Shown here piece after piece: positions 16,426-24,782 of a stretch of 37,570 bases of DNA. Both the position numbers and the translations under genes were made by a program. Positions within the stretch are counted from its first letter, which is position 1. Each line of letters begins with the position of its first letter. Source of the DNA: an uncultured Ruminococcus sp. (GTDB lineage Bacteria; Bacillota; Clostridia; Oscillospirales; Ruminococcaceae); the NCBI GenBank assembly GCA_902787365.1, contig CADAGC010000011.1, positions 1 through 37,570 of the forward strand. The letters are read 5' to 3'. The notes beneath the pieces were generated by a model. It saw nothing but the letters and a program-made list of their open reading frames with translations. It made no database searches and was not told the DNA's origin.

Positions 16426-16632
16426 ATGACCGAAAGAAATATAGATGCAGCGCTCAGAGCCATGGCGCAGAATGTACCCAAGGCTCCCGAAAGCAGCGTG
16501 GAGAGAATGCTGAATATGGTAAGAAAGCTTGGTGCCGAGCGAGAAGCCCGTCAGGGAACGGTAAATGCTGACAGGCCCCGTGCAGAGAGCAGACGAGACA
16601 TCGCTCCGCCCTCGGGCAAGATGACATTATAG
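16426..16632 (+). CDS. Small protein of unknown function (68 aa)
   Basis: Begins MTERNIDAALRAMAQNV, is helical with alternating hydrophobics (VERMLNMVRKL), and has a basic, Pro/Arg-rich tail. Codon choice resembles neighbouring genes better than the other frame over the same bases, which starts at 16368 (MKASIRHMIK..). The ribosome binding site is weak (AGAAGAGAG), so start choice is uncertain; an in-frame ATG at 16405 is the alternative. It may be coupled to the overlapping ORF from 16368. No family recognised. Confidence 0.5.
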   Translation: MTERNIDAALRAMAQNVPKAPESSVERMLNMVRKLGAEREARQGTVNADRPRAESRRDIAPPSGKMTL

Positions 16633-16639
16633 TAAGAAC

Positions 16640-16680
16640 AGTCCGCACAGATGCAGTATGGCAGCTGTGCGGATATTTGT
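16640..16680 (+). terminator. Probable terminator of the small-protein unit
   Basis: TCCGCACAG/CTGTGCGGA form a 9-bp stem with a 14-nt loop (16640-16671), followed by TATTTGTTGTTT. The T-run is interrupted, so efficiency is uncertain. Confidence 0.6.
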
Positions 16681-16689
16681 TGTTTATGC

Positions 16690-16718
16690 TTGACTTTTTT
16701 ACGAATATGTGATATAAT
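16690..16718 (+). promoter_or_regulatory. Sigma-A promoter of the EAL-domain gene
   Basis: TTGACT (16690-16695), 17-bp spacer, TATAAT (16713-16718). Confidence 0.85.
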
Positions 16719-16737
16719 AATTGCAGATGAATTTATT

Positions 16738-16769
16738 AAGGCTATACCCAATAATTGCGGTGTAGCCTT
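16738..16769 (+). promoter_or_regulatory. Leader hairpin of the EAL-domain gene
   Basis: AAGGCTATACC/GGTGTAGCCTT form an 11-bp stem with one U-G pair and a 10-nt loop, between the predicted mRNA start and the ribosome binding site (AAGGGGGG at about 16777). There is no T-run. It could affect stability or translation; it does not look like a known c-di-GMP riboswitch. Confidence 0.5.
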
Positions 16770-16790
16770 TGCTGTAAGGGGGGTATTGTG

Positions 16791-18569
16791 ATGTATGAGT
16801 TTTCACCCGAATACAGAGAGGCTTACGAGCGGCAGATGATGCCTGCGGCGTTTTATGAGGTGAGGGACGGCGTGCCTGTGCCGATACTGGTGACAGACGG
16901 CTTCTGCGAGCTTATGGAGCTTGGCCGTGATGAGCTTATCAGGCATTTGCAGGGGGCTATGTTTGAGCGCCTTGACCCCGATGATGTGGGCAAGGTGACA
17001 AAGGCTGTTGAGGATTTTGTAAGCGGCAAGAGTGAATACGATATCGTATACCGCAGCAGGCTGACCTTTGAAGGCGATGAAAGGCTTATATACTCTGTGG
17101 GCAAGCGGCAGAATATGCCTGACGGCACGGAGCTTTTAGAGGTGGCGTATTATGATATTACTTCGACCTCGGGCGCTGTTGAAAGGCTGACGCAGAGCTA
17201 TAACGAGGAGCAGAAGGACTACTTCTACACCGACAAGCTGACCGGCCTGCCGAACCTCAACTATTTTTACAGATATTCAGATGAGAGGGTGCAGGTGATA
17301 CGTGCAAGAGGCAAGACGCCCGTGCTGTTATTCACAGATGTCAACTCAATGCAGTTTTACAACAACCAGTACGGCTTTGCAGCAGGCAACGAGCTTCTGC
17401 GGCTTGTGGCTGATGAGCTTAAGACCGAAGGCCCCGAAGCGCTGGTAATCCGTGGCGCTGACGACCATTTTATCGTGATAGATACCCTTGCTAGCGAAGA
17501 GGACACCAACGAGATGATAAAGCGTGTCAACGAGGGCATCAAGCAGGGCGCACAGGGCAACACCACAGGCCTTAAGCTGGGTATCTGCCCCATTGAGGGG
17601 GATATGCAGGCAGCGCAGGCGCTCGACCACGCAAAGAACGCCCTTAAGCGCATAGGCAGCGATTTAAACGAGGTATATCGTTATTTCTCATACGAGGCTG
17701 ACGACAAATACTGGCAGCAGCGCTACATAATCGAGAACTTTGACAACGCCCTCAAAAACGGCTGGATAAAGGTATTCTATCAGGGCATAACGAGGGTCGA
17801 AACGGGCAAGATATCGGCATTTGAGGCCTTGGCTCGCTGGGTTGACCCCGTGCGTGGCACGATAGCGCCCGATGAGTTCATACCCGTGCTTGAAAAATAC
17901 CACCTGCTCTACAAGCTTGACCTTTACATGGTCGAGAGGGTTTGTATGGAGATACCTGCAAGGCTTAAAGCGGGCTTTCCGCTAATGCCCGTGTCGGTGA
18001 ACTTTGCGGCGCAGGATTTTGATTATGTTGACATTCCGCAGGTGCTTGAATCAATGTACGAGCTGCACGAGGTGCCTATGAACAGGGGCAAGCGGCTGCT
18101 CATAATTGAGATAACCGAGCAGGATATTGCCACCGCCACTGAGAAATTCCACGCACAGCTGCAAAGGCTGCGTGAGAACGGCTTCAATCTGTGGCTTGAC
18201 GATTTCGGCAGCGGCTATTCGTCGCTCAATGTTTTCAGCCGCTTTGATTTTGACCTTATCAAATTCGATATGGAGCTGTTAAAGGGGCTTGACATAAGAA
18301 ACGGCGCAAACAGGCGCATACTCAAGGCTATGGTGGGCGTTGCCAAGGAGCTTGGCGTTCACACGCTTATCGAGGGTATGGAAACAGAGGGGCAGAGAGA
18401 GTTTCTGCTCGAGATCGGCTGCGAGCTATCGCAGGGCTATCTTTTCCACCGCCCCGAGCCGCTTGATACGATGATATACCGCATAAACGGCGGCCAGCCC
18501 ATTCGTGCCTGCGAGACCGAGGACGAGAGAGAGTACTACAGCAAAAAGTGGTTCTCTGATAATGCATAA
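16791..18569 (+). CDS. c-di-GMP phosphodiesterase: PAS - degenerate GGDEF - EAL
   Basis: A 592-aa cytosolic protein with no membrane helix. Residues about 8-130 look like a PAS sensor. The region 150-300 is a GGDEF fold (TDKLTGLPNLNYFY) in which the signature is RGADDHF (221-227), so cyclase activity is unlikely. An EAL domain follows with its key residues kept: EALARW (345-350), the Asn in SVNFAAQDF, IEITEQD, LDDFGSGYSSL (around 470), the Lys in LIKFDMELL, and EGMETEGQ (528-535). The likely reaction is c-di-GMP to pGpG, with the GGDEF part perhaps binding GTP as regulator. The ATG at 16791 follows AAGGGGGG. The final residues SDNA and stop lie in the left terminal repeat of the downstream element. 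Confidence 0.92.
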   Translation: MYEFSPEYREAYERQMMPAAFYEVRDGVPVPILVTDGFCELMELGRDELIRHLQGAMFERLDPDDVGKVTKAVEDFVSGKSEYDIVYRSRLTFEGDERLIYSVGKRQNMPDGTELLEVAYYDITSTSGAVERLTQSYNEEQKDYFYTDKLTGLPNLNYFYRYSDERVQVIRARGKTPVLLFTDVNSMQFYNNQYGFAAGNELLRLVADELKTEGPEALVIRGADDHFIVIDTLASEEDTNEMIKRVNEGIKQGAQGNTTGLKLGICPIEGDMQAAQALDHAKNALKRIGSDLNEVYRYFSYEADDKYWQQRYIIENFDNALKNGWIKVFYQGITRVETGKISAFEALARWVDPVRGTIAPDEFIPVLEKYHLLYKLDLYMVERVCMEIPARLKAGFPLMPVSVNFAAQDFDYVDIPQVLESMYELHEVPMNRGKRLLIIEITEQDIATATEKFHAQLQRLRENGFNLWLDDFGSGYSSLNVFSRFDFDLIKFDMELLKGLDIRNGANRRILKAMVGVAKELGVHTLIEGMETEGQREFLLEIGCELSQGYLFHRPEPLDTMIYRINGGQPIRACETEDEREYYSKKWFSDNA

Positions 18570-18800
18570 TTAAGGTGTCACCCTTGTGGGCGATAGTATG
18601 GCCATTCGGCCTTGTGGCCTTACGATATTAGCTAAGGCTACAGTTTATAGAATTATCAATATCAAAGATAAACCCCGAGGAAATCAGTCGTTTTCTCGGG
18701 GTCAATTATTTAAATCCGTGCGGCGTAAGGCCAACGTTTTGCGCAGCAAAACTTGCGATTTATCCGCTTGCGGATAAATCAAGACACCTCAATTATGCAT
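18563..18800. mobile_element. 238-bp MITE-like element with 18-bp terminal inverted repeats (copy B)
   Basis: The left end ATGCATAATTAAGGTGTC (18563-18580) and right end GACACCTCAATTATGCAT (18783-18800) are inverted repeats with one mismatch in 18. Inside are GGCCATTCGGCC (18600-18611), a 12-bp stem ACCCCGAG..CTCGGGGT (18672-18702), GTTTTGC/GCAAAAC (18736-18752) and GATTTATCCGC/GCGGATAAATC (18757-18780). The last two and the right end match copy A almost exactly. No transposase is present, so it would be non-autonomous. Short ATTATGCATTATGA tandem units continue to about 18820. Confidence 0.8.
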
Positions 18801-18821
18801 TATGCATTATGAATTATGCAT

Positions 18822-19673
18822 TTAAAGGGGGTATTCGTATTCAAAGGTCGCTCGGTCGCTTGTTATGTCAAGCAGGGTCTTGCCCCCCTTTGTCAGCTTG
18901 TAGCTTGCTTTGCAGGAGGCGCTTTCGTGTATCGTGCGGCTCATCTCGCCTGCAACGGGGGCGGCGAGGGGGTGGGGGTGCTTTTCAATCAGCTGTGCGG
19001 TCAGCTCGTACTTGCCTTGCTTGACAACCAGCCTGCCGCCCTTTATGCTTACAGGCTTTGCGCCTAAATAGGTAGCTATGCGGTGCTCTTTGCCGTCGAG
19101 ATAAACCACGCCGATTATGCCCGTAAAATGCACGGGGCCAATAGGTATATCCGCAACACTCAGCATAAGCGAGCCGCCGTCGAAGAGGCATTGAGTCCAC
19201 GCATAAACGCTGGGGAACGAATAGCCTCTGTCGCCCTCAATGTAGCCGAGGGCATTCTTGAAAGTATACCTCTCGCCGTTTATGCAGATGCAGCCGTCAA
19301 CTCGGTGGGTCATGCTCACGACCGTGTGCCTGCACTCCATAAAAGGCACGGCGGCAAAAGGCCCCATGATGTCATATTTTATAGGTGTCAGCGCACCGAA
19401 GCGCAGCTTGCCCGTGACCTTTAGCCCGTCATGGTGGATATCAAGGTGCATACCCTTTTCGGTGAATATGTTTTTATCAAGGCGTATGCGAAAGCCCTTT
19501 TTCGTCTTGTGATAGCCGCCCTCGGGGTAAACGGCACTCCACACGCCGTCGTCGCTTATTATCTGCACAGATGCGCTCTCGCTGCCCTTGCTGCGGTGGT
19601 ATGCGACTATGACAGCGACTGTCTGCGTGTCACTTTGCGCCTTGAAATAATAGCCGCCGAATTCATCTCTCAT
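18822..19673 (-). CDS. Tocopherol-cyclase-like protein
   Basis: A 283-aa protein whose sequence resembles the bacterial branch of the tocopherol cyclase-like family: GGYYFKAQSD near the start, GPFAAVPFMECRH, and notably GYIEGDRGYSFPSVYAWTQC, close to the conserved plant VTE1-type GYIE..WG..FP..W.W.QC pattern. Tocopherols are not expected in an anaerobic Firmicute, so the fold (a two-sheet beta barrel binding a hydrophobic ligand) is probably used for something else. The frame extends 13 codons upstream, but the ATG at 19673 has GAGGAGGG at ideal spacing. It is divergent from the beta-helix gene and ends at the repeat tail. No signal peptide. Confidence 0.8.
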   Translation of the reverse strand: MRDEFGGYYFKAQSDTQTVAVIVAYHRSKGSESASVQIISDDGVWSAVYPEGGYHKTKKGFRIRLDKNIFTEKGMHLDIHHDGLKVTGKLRFGALTPIKYDIMGPFAAVPFMECRHTVVSMTHRVDGCICINGERYTFKNALGYIEGDRGYSFPSVYAWTQCLFDGGSLMLSVADIPIGPVHFTGIIGVVYLDGKEHRIATYLGAKPVSIKGGRLVVKQGKYELTAQLIEKHPHPLAAPVAGEMSRTIHESASCKASYKLTKGGKTLLDITSDRATFEYEYPL

Positions 19674-19738
19674 AGCTTTGCCCTCCTCTCGGTTTGCTTT
19701 GTCCAAGAACATTGTAGCATATTTGGCGCTATTGCCTA

Positions 19739-19767
19739 TTGATTTTTTGAATATAATGTGTTATAAT
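19739..19767 (+). promoter_or_regulatory. Promoter of the beta-helix gene
   Basis: TTGATT (19739-19744), 17-bp spacer, TATAAT (19762-19767) in the divergent intergenic region. Confidence 0.75.
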
Positions 19768-19813
19768 ATTGTTAATAAATTTGTGCAATATGTACGTAAA
19801 ACGGGTGATATAA

Positions 19814-21703
19814 ATGAAATGGAATCTATTCAAACGCACGGGCTGTATTTTTATAGCTTCTGCCATGATAGCGGCGGCAGCACCGCAGATAACAGACACG
19901 CTGCCGATAAACACAATGATAACCGCACAGGCGGTGTCAAATGTTATAAAGCTTAAGGTCAAAGACGGCGCAAAGATAGGCGAGGTGCTAAACAAGGCGC
20001 TGCTGAGTGCTTCAAAAAAGGCTGCCAAATCGGGCAAGATATACACCGTCAAGCTGCCAAAGGGTACCTACATTCTTGACCAGACGCTGCATATGTTTTC
20101 AAACACGACCCTTGATGTGACGGGCTGCACCATAAAGAGCGACAAGACCTTTCACAATATGCTGATGCTCGGCACAAACGGCAAATACAAGGGCGTAGAT
20201 GAATTCAATTCAAGCAAGAAAGCCAAGGGCTACGGCTCCTGCGTCAACGTCAAGATAAAGGGCGGAACCTGGGTAGGCAACAACAAAAACAAGGCAACGC
20301 CTTTCCGCCTGGCGCACGCAAAGAACGTGACCTTAGAGGGCATGACGATAAAGGGCGGCAACTACGCCTGCCACCAGGTAGAAACTGCGGCGATAAACGG
20401 CCTGTATATCAGAAAATGCACGTTCAAGGACTTCAAGCCGATAAACTACCTTGGCAAGGGGCATTATGAGTGCATACAGATAGATATCCCATGCAGCAGC
20501 AAGGCTTACAAGTGCTGCTACCTTGACGGCACGCCCTGCAAGAATATCGAGATAACGGGCTGCAAGTTCACAAACGTTTCCCGTGGCGTGGGCACGCACT
20601 CGCAGCTTGTGGGGGCTTATCACGACAAGGTGAAGATAACCGATAACACCTTCACCAATTTGCAGGAGGAGGCAATAATCGCCCTCAACTACACAAACTG
20701 CACGATAGCAAGGAACAAGATAGTAAACGCAGGCGGCGGCATACTCTTTGAGAATGCAAAGTTCGCAGGCTCGGGCAGCAAGATAGAGTCGATGTATACC
20801 ACCGTGTTTGACGGCAAAAAGGCCTACAAAAAGAGCATAGTATATGATGTAAACAGCGTGATAGAAAACAACACTATGACGATAGTTTATTCAAAAGACT
20901 GTGACAGGATTCAGGGCATAAGAGTTCACGGGCTGAATGTTGACAAGGCCTGCAAGGGCGGCGACAACAAGACTATCCCAAAGAAAAACTACTACATCAG
21001 CGGCGTGACTGTCAGGAACAACAAGATAACTACCGCAGGCTACGGCATATTCATAGACGATGCAAGAAACATAACCTGCACGGGCAACACCATAACCCAA
21101 AAGGCCGTAAGCGCAAAGGACGGCTACAAGGACAAGTATGACGGCGTGTTCTTATCAAGCGGGTGCAGGAATATTAAAGTGGAGAAAAACAAGATAAGCG
21201 GCTTTAAGCGAAACGGCATATTTATTATGACCGACTCGGCGGCAGGCGATGTTAAGGGCAACACCATAAGCAACTGCAACAAGCACGGCATTTATCTTTA
21301 TGACAGCTCATCGGCAGGAAGCATATCGGGCAACGTGATAAACAACTGCACCGAGCACGGGATCGTTCTCAATACCAAATGCAAGGCGGCGAATATCACA
21401 GGCAACGAGCTGACATCTTTCGGCGGAAGCGGCATTTATATCAACCAAAACTCCACAGTCAGCGGCGATATAAGCGGCAATACCGCACAGTTTTGCGAGG
21501 GCAGCGGGATAGTGCTAAATAACACTTCAAATGCTGCTAACATATCGGGCAACGCCCTATCATCAATGGGCAGATACGGCATTTTTATCCACAGCAGCCG
21601 TGTAAGCGGCGTGATATCGGAAAACACCTTTGAGGGTAATGCTGATTTGGATATAAGAGTTTCGGCAGATTCTGCTGCACAGGTAATAGCAGAGCAGGAA
21701 TAG
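19814..21703 (+). CDS. Secreted right-handed beta-helix protein
   Basis: A 629-aa exported protein with a signal peptide (charged MKWNLFKR, hydrophobic CIFIASAMIAAAA, cleavage probably within the following 20 residues). Residues about 45-90 set up the N-terminal cap (VKLPKGTYILDQTLHM). The rest is a parallel beta-helix of PbH1/NosD-like rungs, visible as recurring ..I..N.I..C...GI.L.. units, especially clear from about 400 to 620 with GN..S.C..HGIYLY, GNVINNCTEHGIVL and GIYIN. Such folds occur in pectate lyases, epimerases and other polysaccharide-active proteins; no catalytic set could be assigned. No dockerin, S-layer domain or sortase signal is seen. The ribosome binding site is weak (CGGGTGA). 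Confidence 0.87.
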   Translation: MKWNLFKRTGCIFIASAMIAAAAPQITDTLPINTMITAQAVSNVIKLKVKDGAKIGEVLNKALLSASKKAAKSGKIYTVKLPKGTYILDQTLHMFSNTTLDVTGCTIKSDKTFHNMLMLGTNGKYKGVDEFNSSKKAKGYGSCVNVKIKGGTWVGNNKNKATPFRLAHAKNVTLEGMTIKGGNYACHQVETAAINGLYIRKCTFKDFKPINYLGKGHYECIQIDIPCSSKAYKCCYLDGTPCKNIEITGCKFTNVSRGVGTHSQLVGAYHDKVKITDNTFTNLQEEAIIALNYTNCTIARNKIVNAGGGILFENAKFAGSGSKIESMYTTVFDGKKAYKKSIVYDVNSVIENNTMTIVYSKDCDRIQGIRVHGLNVDKACKGGDNKTIPKKNYYISGVTVRNNKITTAGYGIFIDDARNITCTGNTITQKAVSAKDGYKDKYDGVFLSSGCRNIKVEKNKISGFKRNGIFIMTDSAAGDVKGNTISNCNKHGIYLYDSSSAGSISGNVINNCTEHGIVLNTKCKAANITGNELTSFGGSGIYINQNSTVSGDISGNTAQFCEGSGIVLNNTSNAANISGNALSSMGRYGIFIHSSRVSGVISENTFEGNADLDIRVSADSAAQVIAEQE

Positions 21704-21713
21704 TAAAACAATG

Positions 21714-21743
21714 ATACCGCACATTAGTTGTGCGGTATTTTTG
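21714..21743 (+). terminator. Terminator of the beta-helix gene
   Basis: Perfect 9-bp stem ATACCGCAC/GTGCGGTAT with a 7-nt loop, followed by TTTTTG. Confidence 0.9.
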
Positions 21744-21785
21744 CGTTAACATTACAAAACTGTAATATAGCGTAACATAAGACAC

Positions 21786-21814
21786 TCGACAAGCACTTTT
21801 ATGTGTGATATAAT
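21786..21814 (+). promoter_or_regulatory. Promoter of the bceAB-like operon
   Basis: TCGACA (21786-21791), 17-bp spacer, TATAAT (21809-21814), about 34 bp before the start codon. Confidence 0.75.
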
Positions 21815-21847
21815 GAGTACAACGACAGGAGAAAAGGAGACAGCAAA

Positions 21848-22612
21848 ATGGAACTGTTGAAGATCGAACACATAGAAAAATACTACGGCAGCCGCTCGAG
21901 CCTTACCAAGGCGATAGATGACATATCCCTTACTGTAAACAAGGGTGAGTTCACGGCGATAATGGGCGCATCGGGCAGCGGCAAGACAACGCTTTTAAAC
22001 GTTATATCCACTATCGACAGAGTGACGGCTGGCAGGATAACCCTTGAAAACACCGACATCACGACCCTTAAGGGCAAGGAACTCAACAAATTCAGACGCA
22101 GCAAGCTGGGCTTTATCTTTCAGGATTTCAACCTGCTTGACACGCTGACGGCATACGAGAACATAGCCCTTGCGCTGAGTATCAAAAAAGAATCCGCCGC
22201 TCAGATAGAAAAGCGCATAAAAGAAGTGGCGCAGCAGCTTGAGATAACTGACGTGCTGAATAAATACCCCTACCAGATGTCGGGCGGTCAGAAGCAGAGA
22301 GTTGCATCGGCAAGGGCGATAGTAACATCACCAAGGCTTGTGCTTGCAGATGAGCCGACGGGTGCGCTTGATTCAAAAAGCTCAAAGCTTTTACTCGAAC
22401 GCTTTAACTACCTCAATAAAGAATGCGGCGCTACTATTCTTATGGTAACGCACGACAGCTTCACCGCAAGCTATGCGAGCCGTGTTATCTTTATAAAAGA
22501 TGGCAAGGTGTTCAACGAGATATCAAAGGGCGACAACACCAGAAAGCAGTTCTTTGACAGGATAATTGATGTAGTGACCCTGCTCGGAGGTGACTTAAGC
22601 GATGCTCTTTAA
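21848..22612 (+). CDS. ABC exporter ATPase, BceA/MacB-type
   Basis: A 254-aa nucleotide-binding protein. Walker A is GASGSGKTT, the Q-loop lies in FIFQDFNLLDTLTAYENI, the signature is SGGQKQRVASARAIV, Walker B is LVLADEPTGALDS, and the H-loop is MVTHDSFTASYASR. The wording matches the peptide-antibiotic resistance/export group (BceA, YxdL, LolD-like) rather than importers. It is translationally coupled to the permease gene, whose ATG lies 11 nt inside this gene's end. AAAGGAG precedes the ATG. It would pair with the permease in a 2:1 complex at the membrane. Substrate is probably a cell-wall-active peptide, by family. Confidence 0.93.
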   Translation: MELLKIEHIEKYYGSRSSLTKAIDDISLTVNKGEFTAIMGASGSGKTTLLNVISTIDRVTAGRITLENTDITTLKGKELNKFRRSKLGFIFQDFNLLDTLTAYENIALALSIKKESAAQIEKRIKEVAQQLEITDVLNKYPYQMSGGQKQRVASARAIVTSPRLVLADEPTGALDSKSSKLLLERFNYLNKECGATILMVTHDSFTASYASRVIFIKDGKVFNEISKGDNTRKQFFDRIIDVVTLLGGDLSDAL

Positions 22613-24692
22613 GCTTACTCTTCGCAACATTCGGCAGAGCCTGCGTGACTATGCGATATACTTTTTCACGCTGATAATCGGTGTGTCGATATTCTATCTT
22701 TTCAATGCCATAGAAACGCAGACATCATATCTGCACGTTACCAACGACACAAGAGAGATGATCAAGCGTCTCAATCAGATACTTGCGGGAACTTCGGTTT
22801 TCGTGGCGGTTGTACTGGGGCTTCTGATAGTTTATGCAAGCCGCTTTCTTATGAAAAGGCGCAACCGTGAGTTTGCGCTATACCTTACCCTAGGTATGGG
22901 CAAGGGCGGCATATCGCTGCTTCTGCTTGTTGAAACTATCGTAATAGGCATAGGCTCGCTTGCGGTGGGGCTTCTGATAGGTGTGGGGCTTTCGCAGCTG
23001 ACAAGCGCCTACGTATCAAGCCTTTTTGAAGCCGATATGTCAACCTATGAGTTCGTTATCTCGGGCGGTGCTATCGTCAAGACGCTTATCTACTTCGGCA
23101 TAATGTATCTTGTGGTGATGATATTCAACACCGTGATGATAGGCAGACGAAAGCTCATCGACCTTATGAACGCAGGCAAGAGGTCTGAAAAACTCAGGGC
23201 TGCAAACCCTGCGGTGTGCGCTGTGATGTTTGCGATATCTGCCGCTGCACTTGCACTTGCTTACTACTTTGTTGGCTGGCGCACAAAGGTGCTCGAGCCT
23301 AAGCACATAATCATATTTATAATAATCGGCTGTGCATCGACATACTTTTTGTTCCGCTCGGTATCGGGTATGCTGCTAAGAGTATTTATGTCATCAAAGA
23401 AGCTGTATTTTAAGGGGCTCAATTCCTTTACATTCAGGCAGCTAAGCTCAAAGGTTGGCACAATGGTATTCTCGCTGACCCTTATATGCCTTATGCTATT
23501 TGTGACTATATGTGCACTCTGCGGTGCATTCACCATACGCAACTCAATGAACGAGAATCTTGAAAAATGCTGCCCTGCCGATTATCAGCTTGGTCTGAGC
23601 TGTGCATTCTATGATGAGAAAAATGACAGTGTATACTACAATAAAATAGATGTTGAGAAACTACTCGGCGATGCCGGCATCGATACTGATGAATACTTTG
23701 AAAAATACTGCGTGGTCACGGTATATGCTGATGAGAAATATGATACGAGAGAATACTTCGGGGAATACAGCTCCCAATTGCCGGAGGCTTCTGATATGAT
23801 GATGGGTGTTGAAATGGGCGGAGTAATTGAAAATACCATGACTCTTAGCGATTTCAACGCTCTTATGAGGGTGTTCGGTCTGCCCGAGGAATCCCTTGCA
23901 GATGATGAATATATCGAGCTCGCTAATGTTAATACCGATATTGCACAGCGCAATATCCCGCTTGAAAACGGTCATGAGATAACTGTTTTCGGCAAAAAGC
24001 TCAGACCGAAATATAAAGAGTGTGTTGAAAGAACGATACAGCTTTCAAATGTGCCTGTCAACTATGGTGTGACCGTGATCCCTGACGGAGCGGCAGACCC
24101 TGAAAAAGCAAGAGAGTATTATCTGACGGCAAAATATAATACATCTGACAAGGACAGAAAGCTTGAATATGACAATGATCTGTTAAGTGACGAGATCTAT
24201 AACAAGCTCTGGGCAGCCATTGAAGAACATGACAACGGAATGGGAATAGCAAGCAAGCAGTTTTTAAACATAACGAAAATGGAGCTTGCGCAGGCTAACA
24301 TAGGCACCAAGGCACTTGCCACATTCCTTGGGCTTTATATCGGTGTGGTGTTCTTGATAACGAGCGGCGCTATACTTGCACTGCGCTCACTTTCAGACTG
24401 TGCTGACAGTCTTAGCAGATACGATATGCTTAGAAAGATAGGCGCCGACGAGCGTGACATCACAGGCTCGCTGTTTATCCAGACGATACTTTTCTTTGCA
24501 TTCCCTCTGATACTGGCACTCATACACTCGGTCTTCGGAATGAAGTTTGCATTCTACTTCCTGAGACAGCTCGGCACTACAAGTATGCTCCCGTCTACCC
24601 TTATGACAGGCGGCATAGTGCTGCTTATCTTCGGCGGATATTTTGTGATAACATATATCACGAGCAGGCTTATGATAAGAAACGAAAGATGA
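22602..24692 (+). CDS. ABC exporter permease, BceB-type (FtsX-like)
   Basis: A 696-aa membrane protein with the BceB layout: one N-terminal helix (about 18-36), three helices (65-180), further pairs (205-260, 287-312), a large extracellular domain of about 250 residues (315-565), and three C-terminal helices with GMKFAFYFLRQLG in the last stretch. The FtsX-like LYLTLGMGKGGI and DMLRKIGADERDI coupling segments face the ATPase. In known systems the large outer domain binds the lipid-II-cycle/peptide complex and the exporter also acts as the sensor for a BceS-type kinase. No such kinase is next door; one lies at 33107. Strong terminator follows. Confidence 0.92.
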   Translation: MLFKLTLRNIRQSLRDYAIYFFTLIIGVSIFYLFNAIETQTSYLHVTNDTREMIKRLNQILAGTSVFVAVVLGLLIVYASRFLMKRRNREFALYLTLGMGKGGISLLLLVETIVIGIGSLAVGLLIGVGLSQLTSAYVSSLFEADMSTYEFVISGGAIVKTLIYFGIMYLVVMIFNTVMIGRRKLIDLMNAGKRSEKLRAANPAVCAVMFAISAAALALAYYFVGWRTKVLEPKHIIIFIIIGCASTYFLFRSVSGMLLRVFMSSKKLYFKGLNSFTFRQLSSKVGTMVFSLTLICLMLFVTICALCGAFTIRNSMNENLEKCCPADYQLGLSCAFYDEKNDSVYYNKIDVEKLLGDAGIDTDEYFEKYCVVTVYADEKYDTREYFGEYSSQLPEASDMMMGVEMGGVIENTMTLSDFNALMRVFGLPEESLADDEYIELANVNTDIAQRNIPLENGHEITVFGKKLRPKYKECVERTIQLSNVPVNYGVTVIPDGAADPEKAREYYLTAKYNTSDKDRKLEYDNDLLSDEIYNKLWAAIEEHDNGMGIASKQFLNITKMELAQANIGTKALATFLGLYIGVVFLITSGAILALRSLSDCADSLSRYDMLRKIGADERDITGSLFIQTILFFAFPLILALIHSVFGMKFAFYFLRQLGTTSMLPSTLMTGGIVLLIFGGYFVITYITSRLMIRNER

Positions 24693-24695
24693 TAA

Positions 24696-24723
24696 AAAAG
24701 CTCCCTCTACGGGGGCTTTTATC
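24696..24723 (+). terminator. Terminator of the bceAB-like operon
   Basis: AAAAGCTCCC/GGGGGCTTTT form a 10-bp stem (one U-G pair) with a 5-nt loop, directly after the stop; the T-run is part of the stem. Confidence 0.75.
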
Positions 24724-24724
24724 A

Positions 24725-24782
24725 GTTAACAGGTAACAGTTGAGGTATCGGCGCATAGACGCCGATTTATGCCCATTCGGGC
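24725..24782. repeat. Dispersed mosaic palindromic element, copy D
   Basis: Nearly identical to copy C: GTTAACAGGTAACAGTTGAG, then ATCGGCG/CGCCGAT (24747-24766) and GCCCATTCGGGC (24771-24782). It sits between the bceAB terminator and cotJA. Past the last hairpin, copies C and D diverge completely. Confidence 0.8.

Noticed and set aside
16738..16769. c-di-GMP riboswitch upstream of the EAL gene
   Set aside because: A single hairpin in a leader of about 65 nt cannot hold the class I or class II riboswitch architecture.
18586..19067. Plus-strand frames through and beyond the 238-bp element
   Set aside because: They consist of repeat sequence or lie antisense to the tocopherol-cyclase-like gene.
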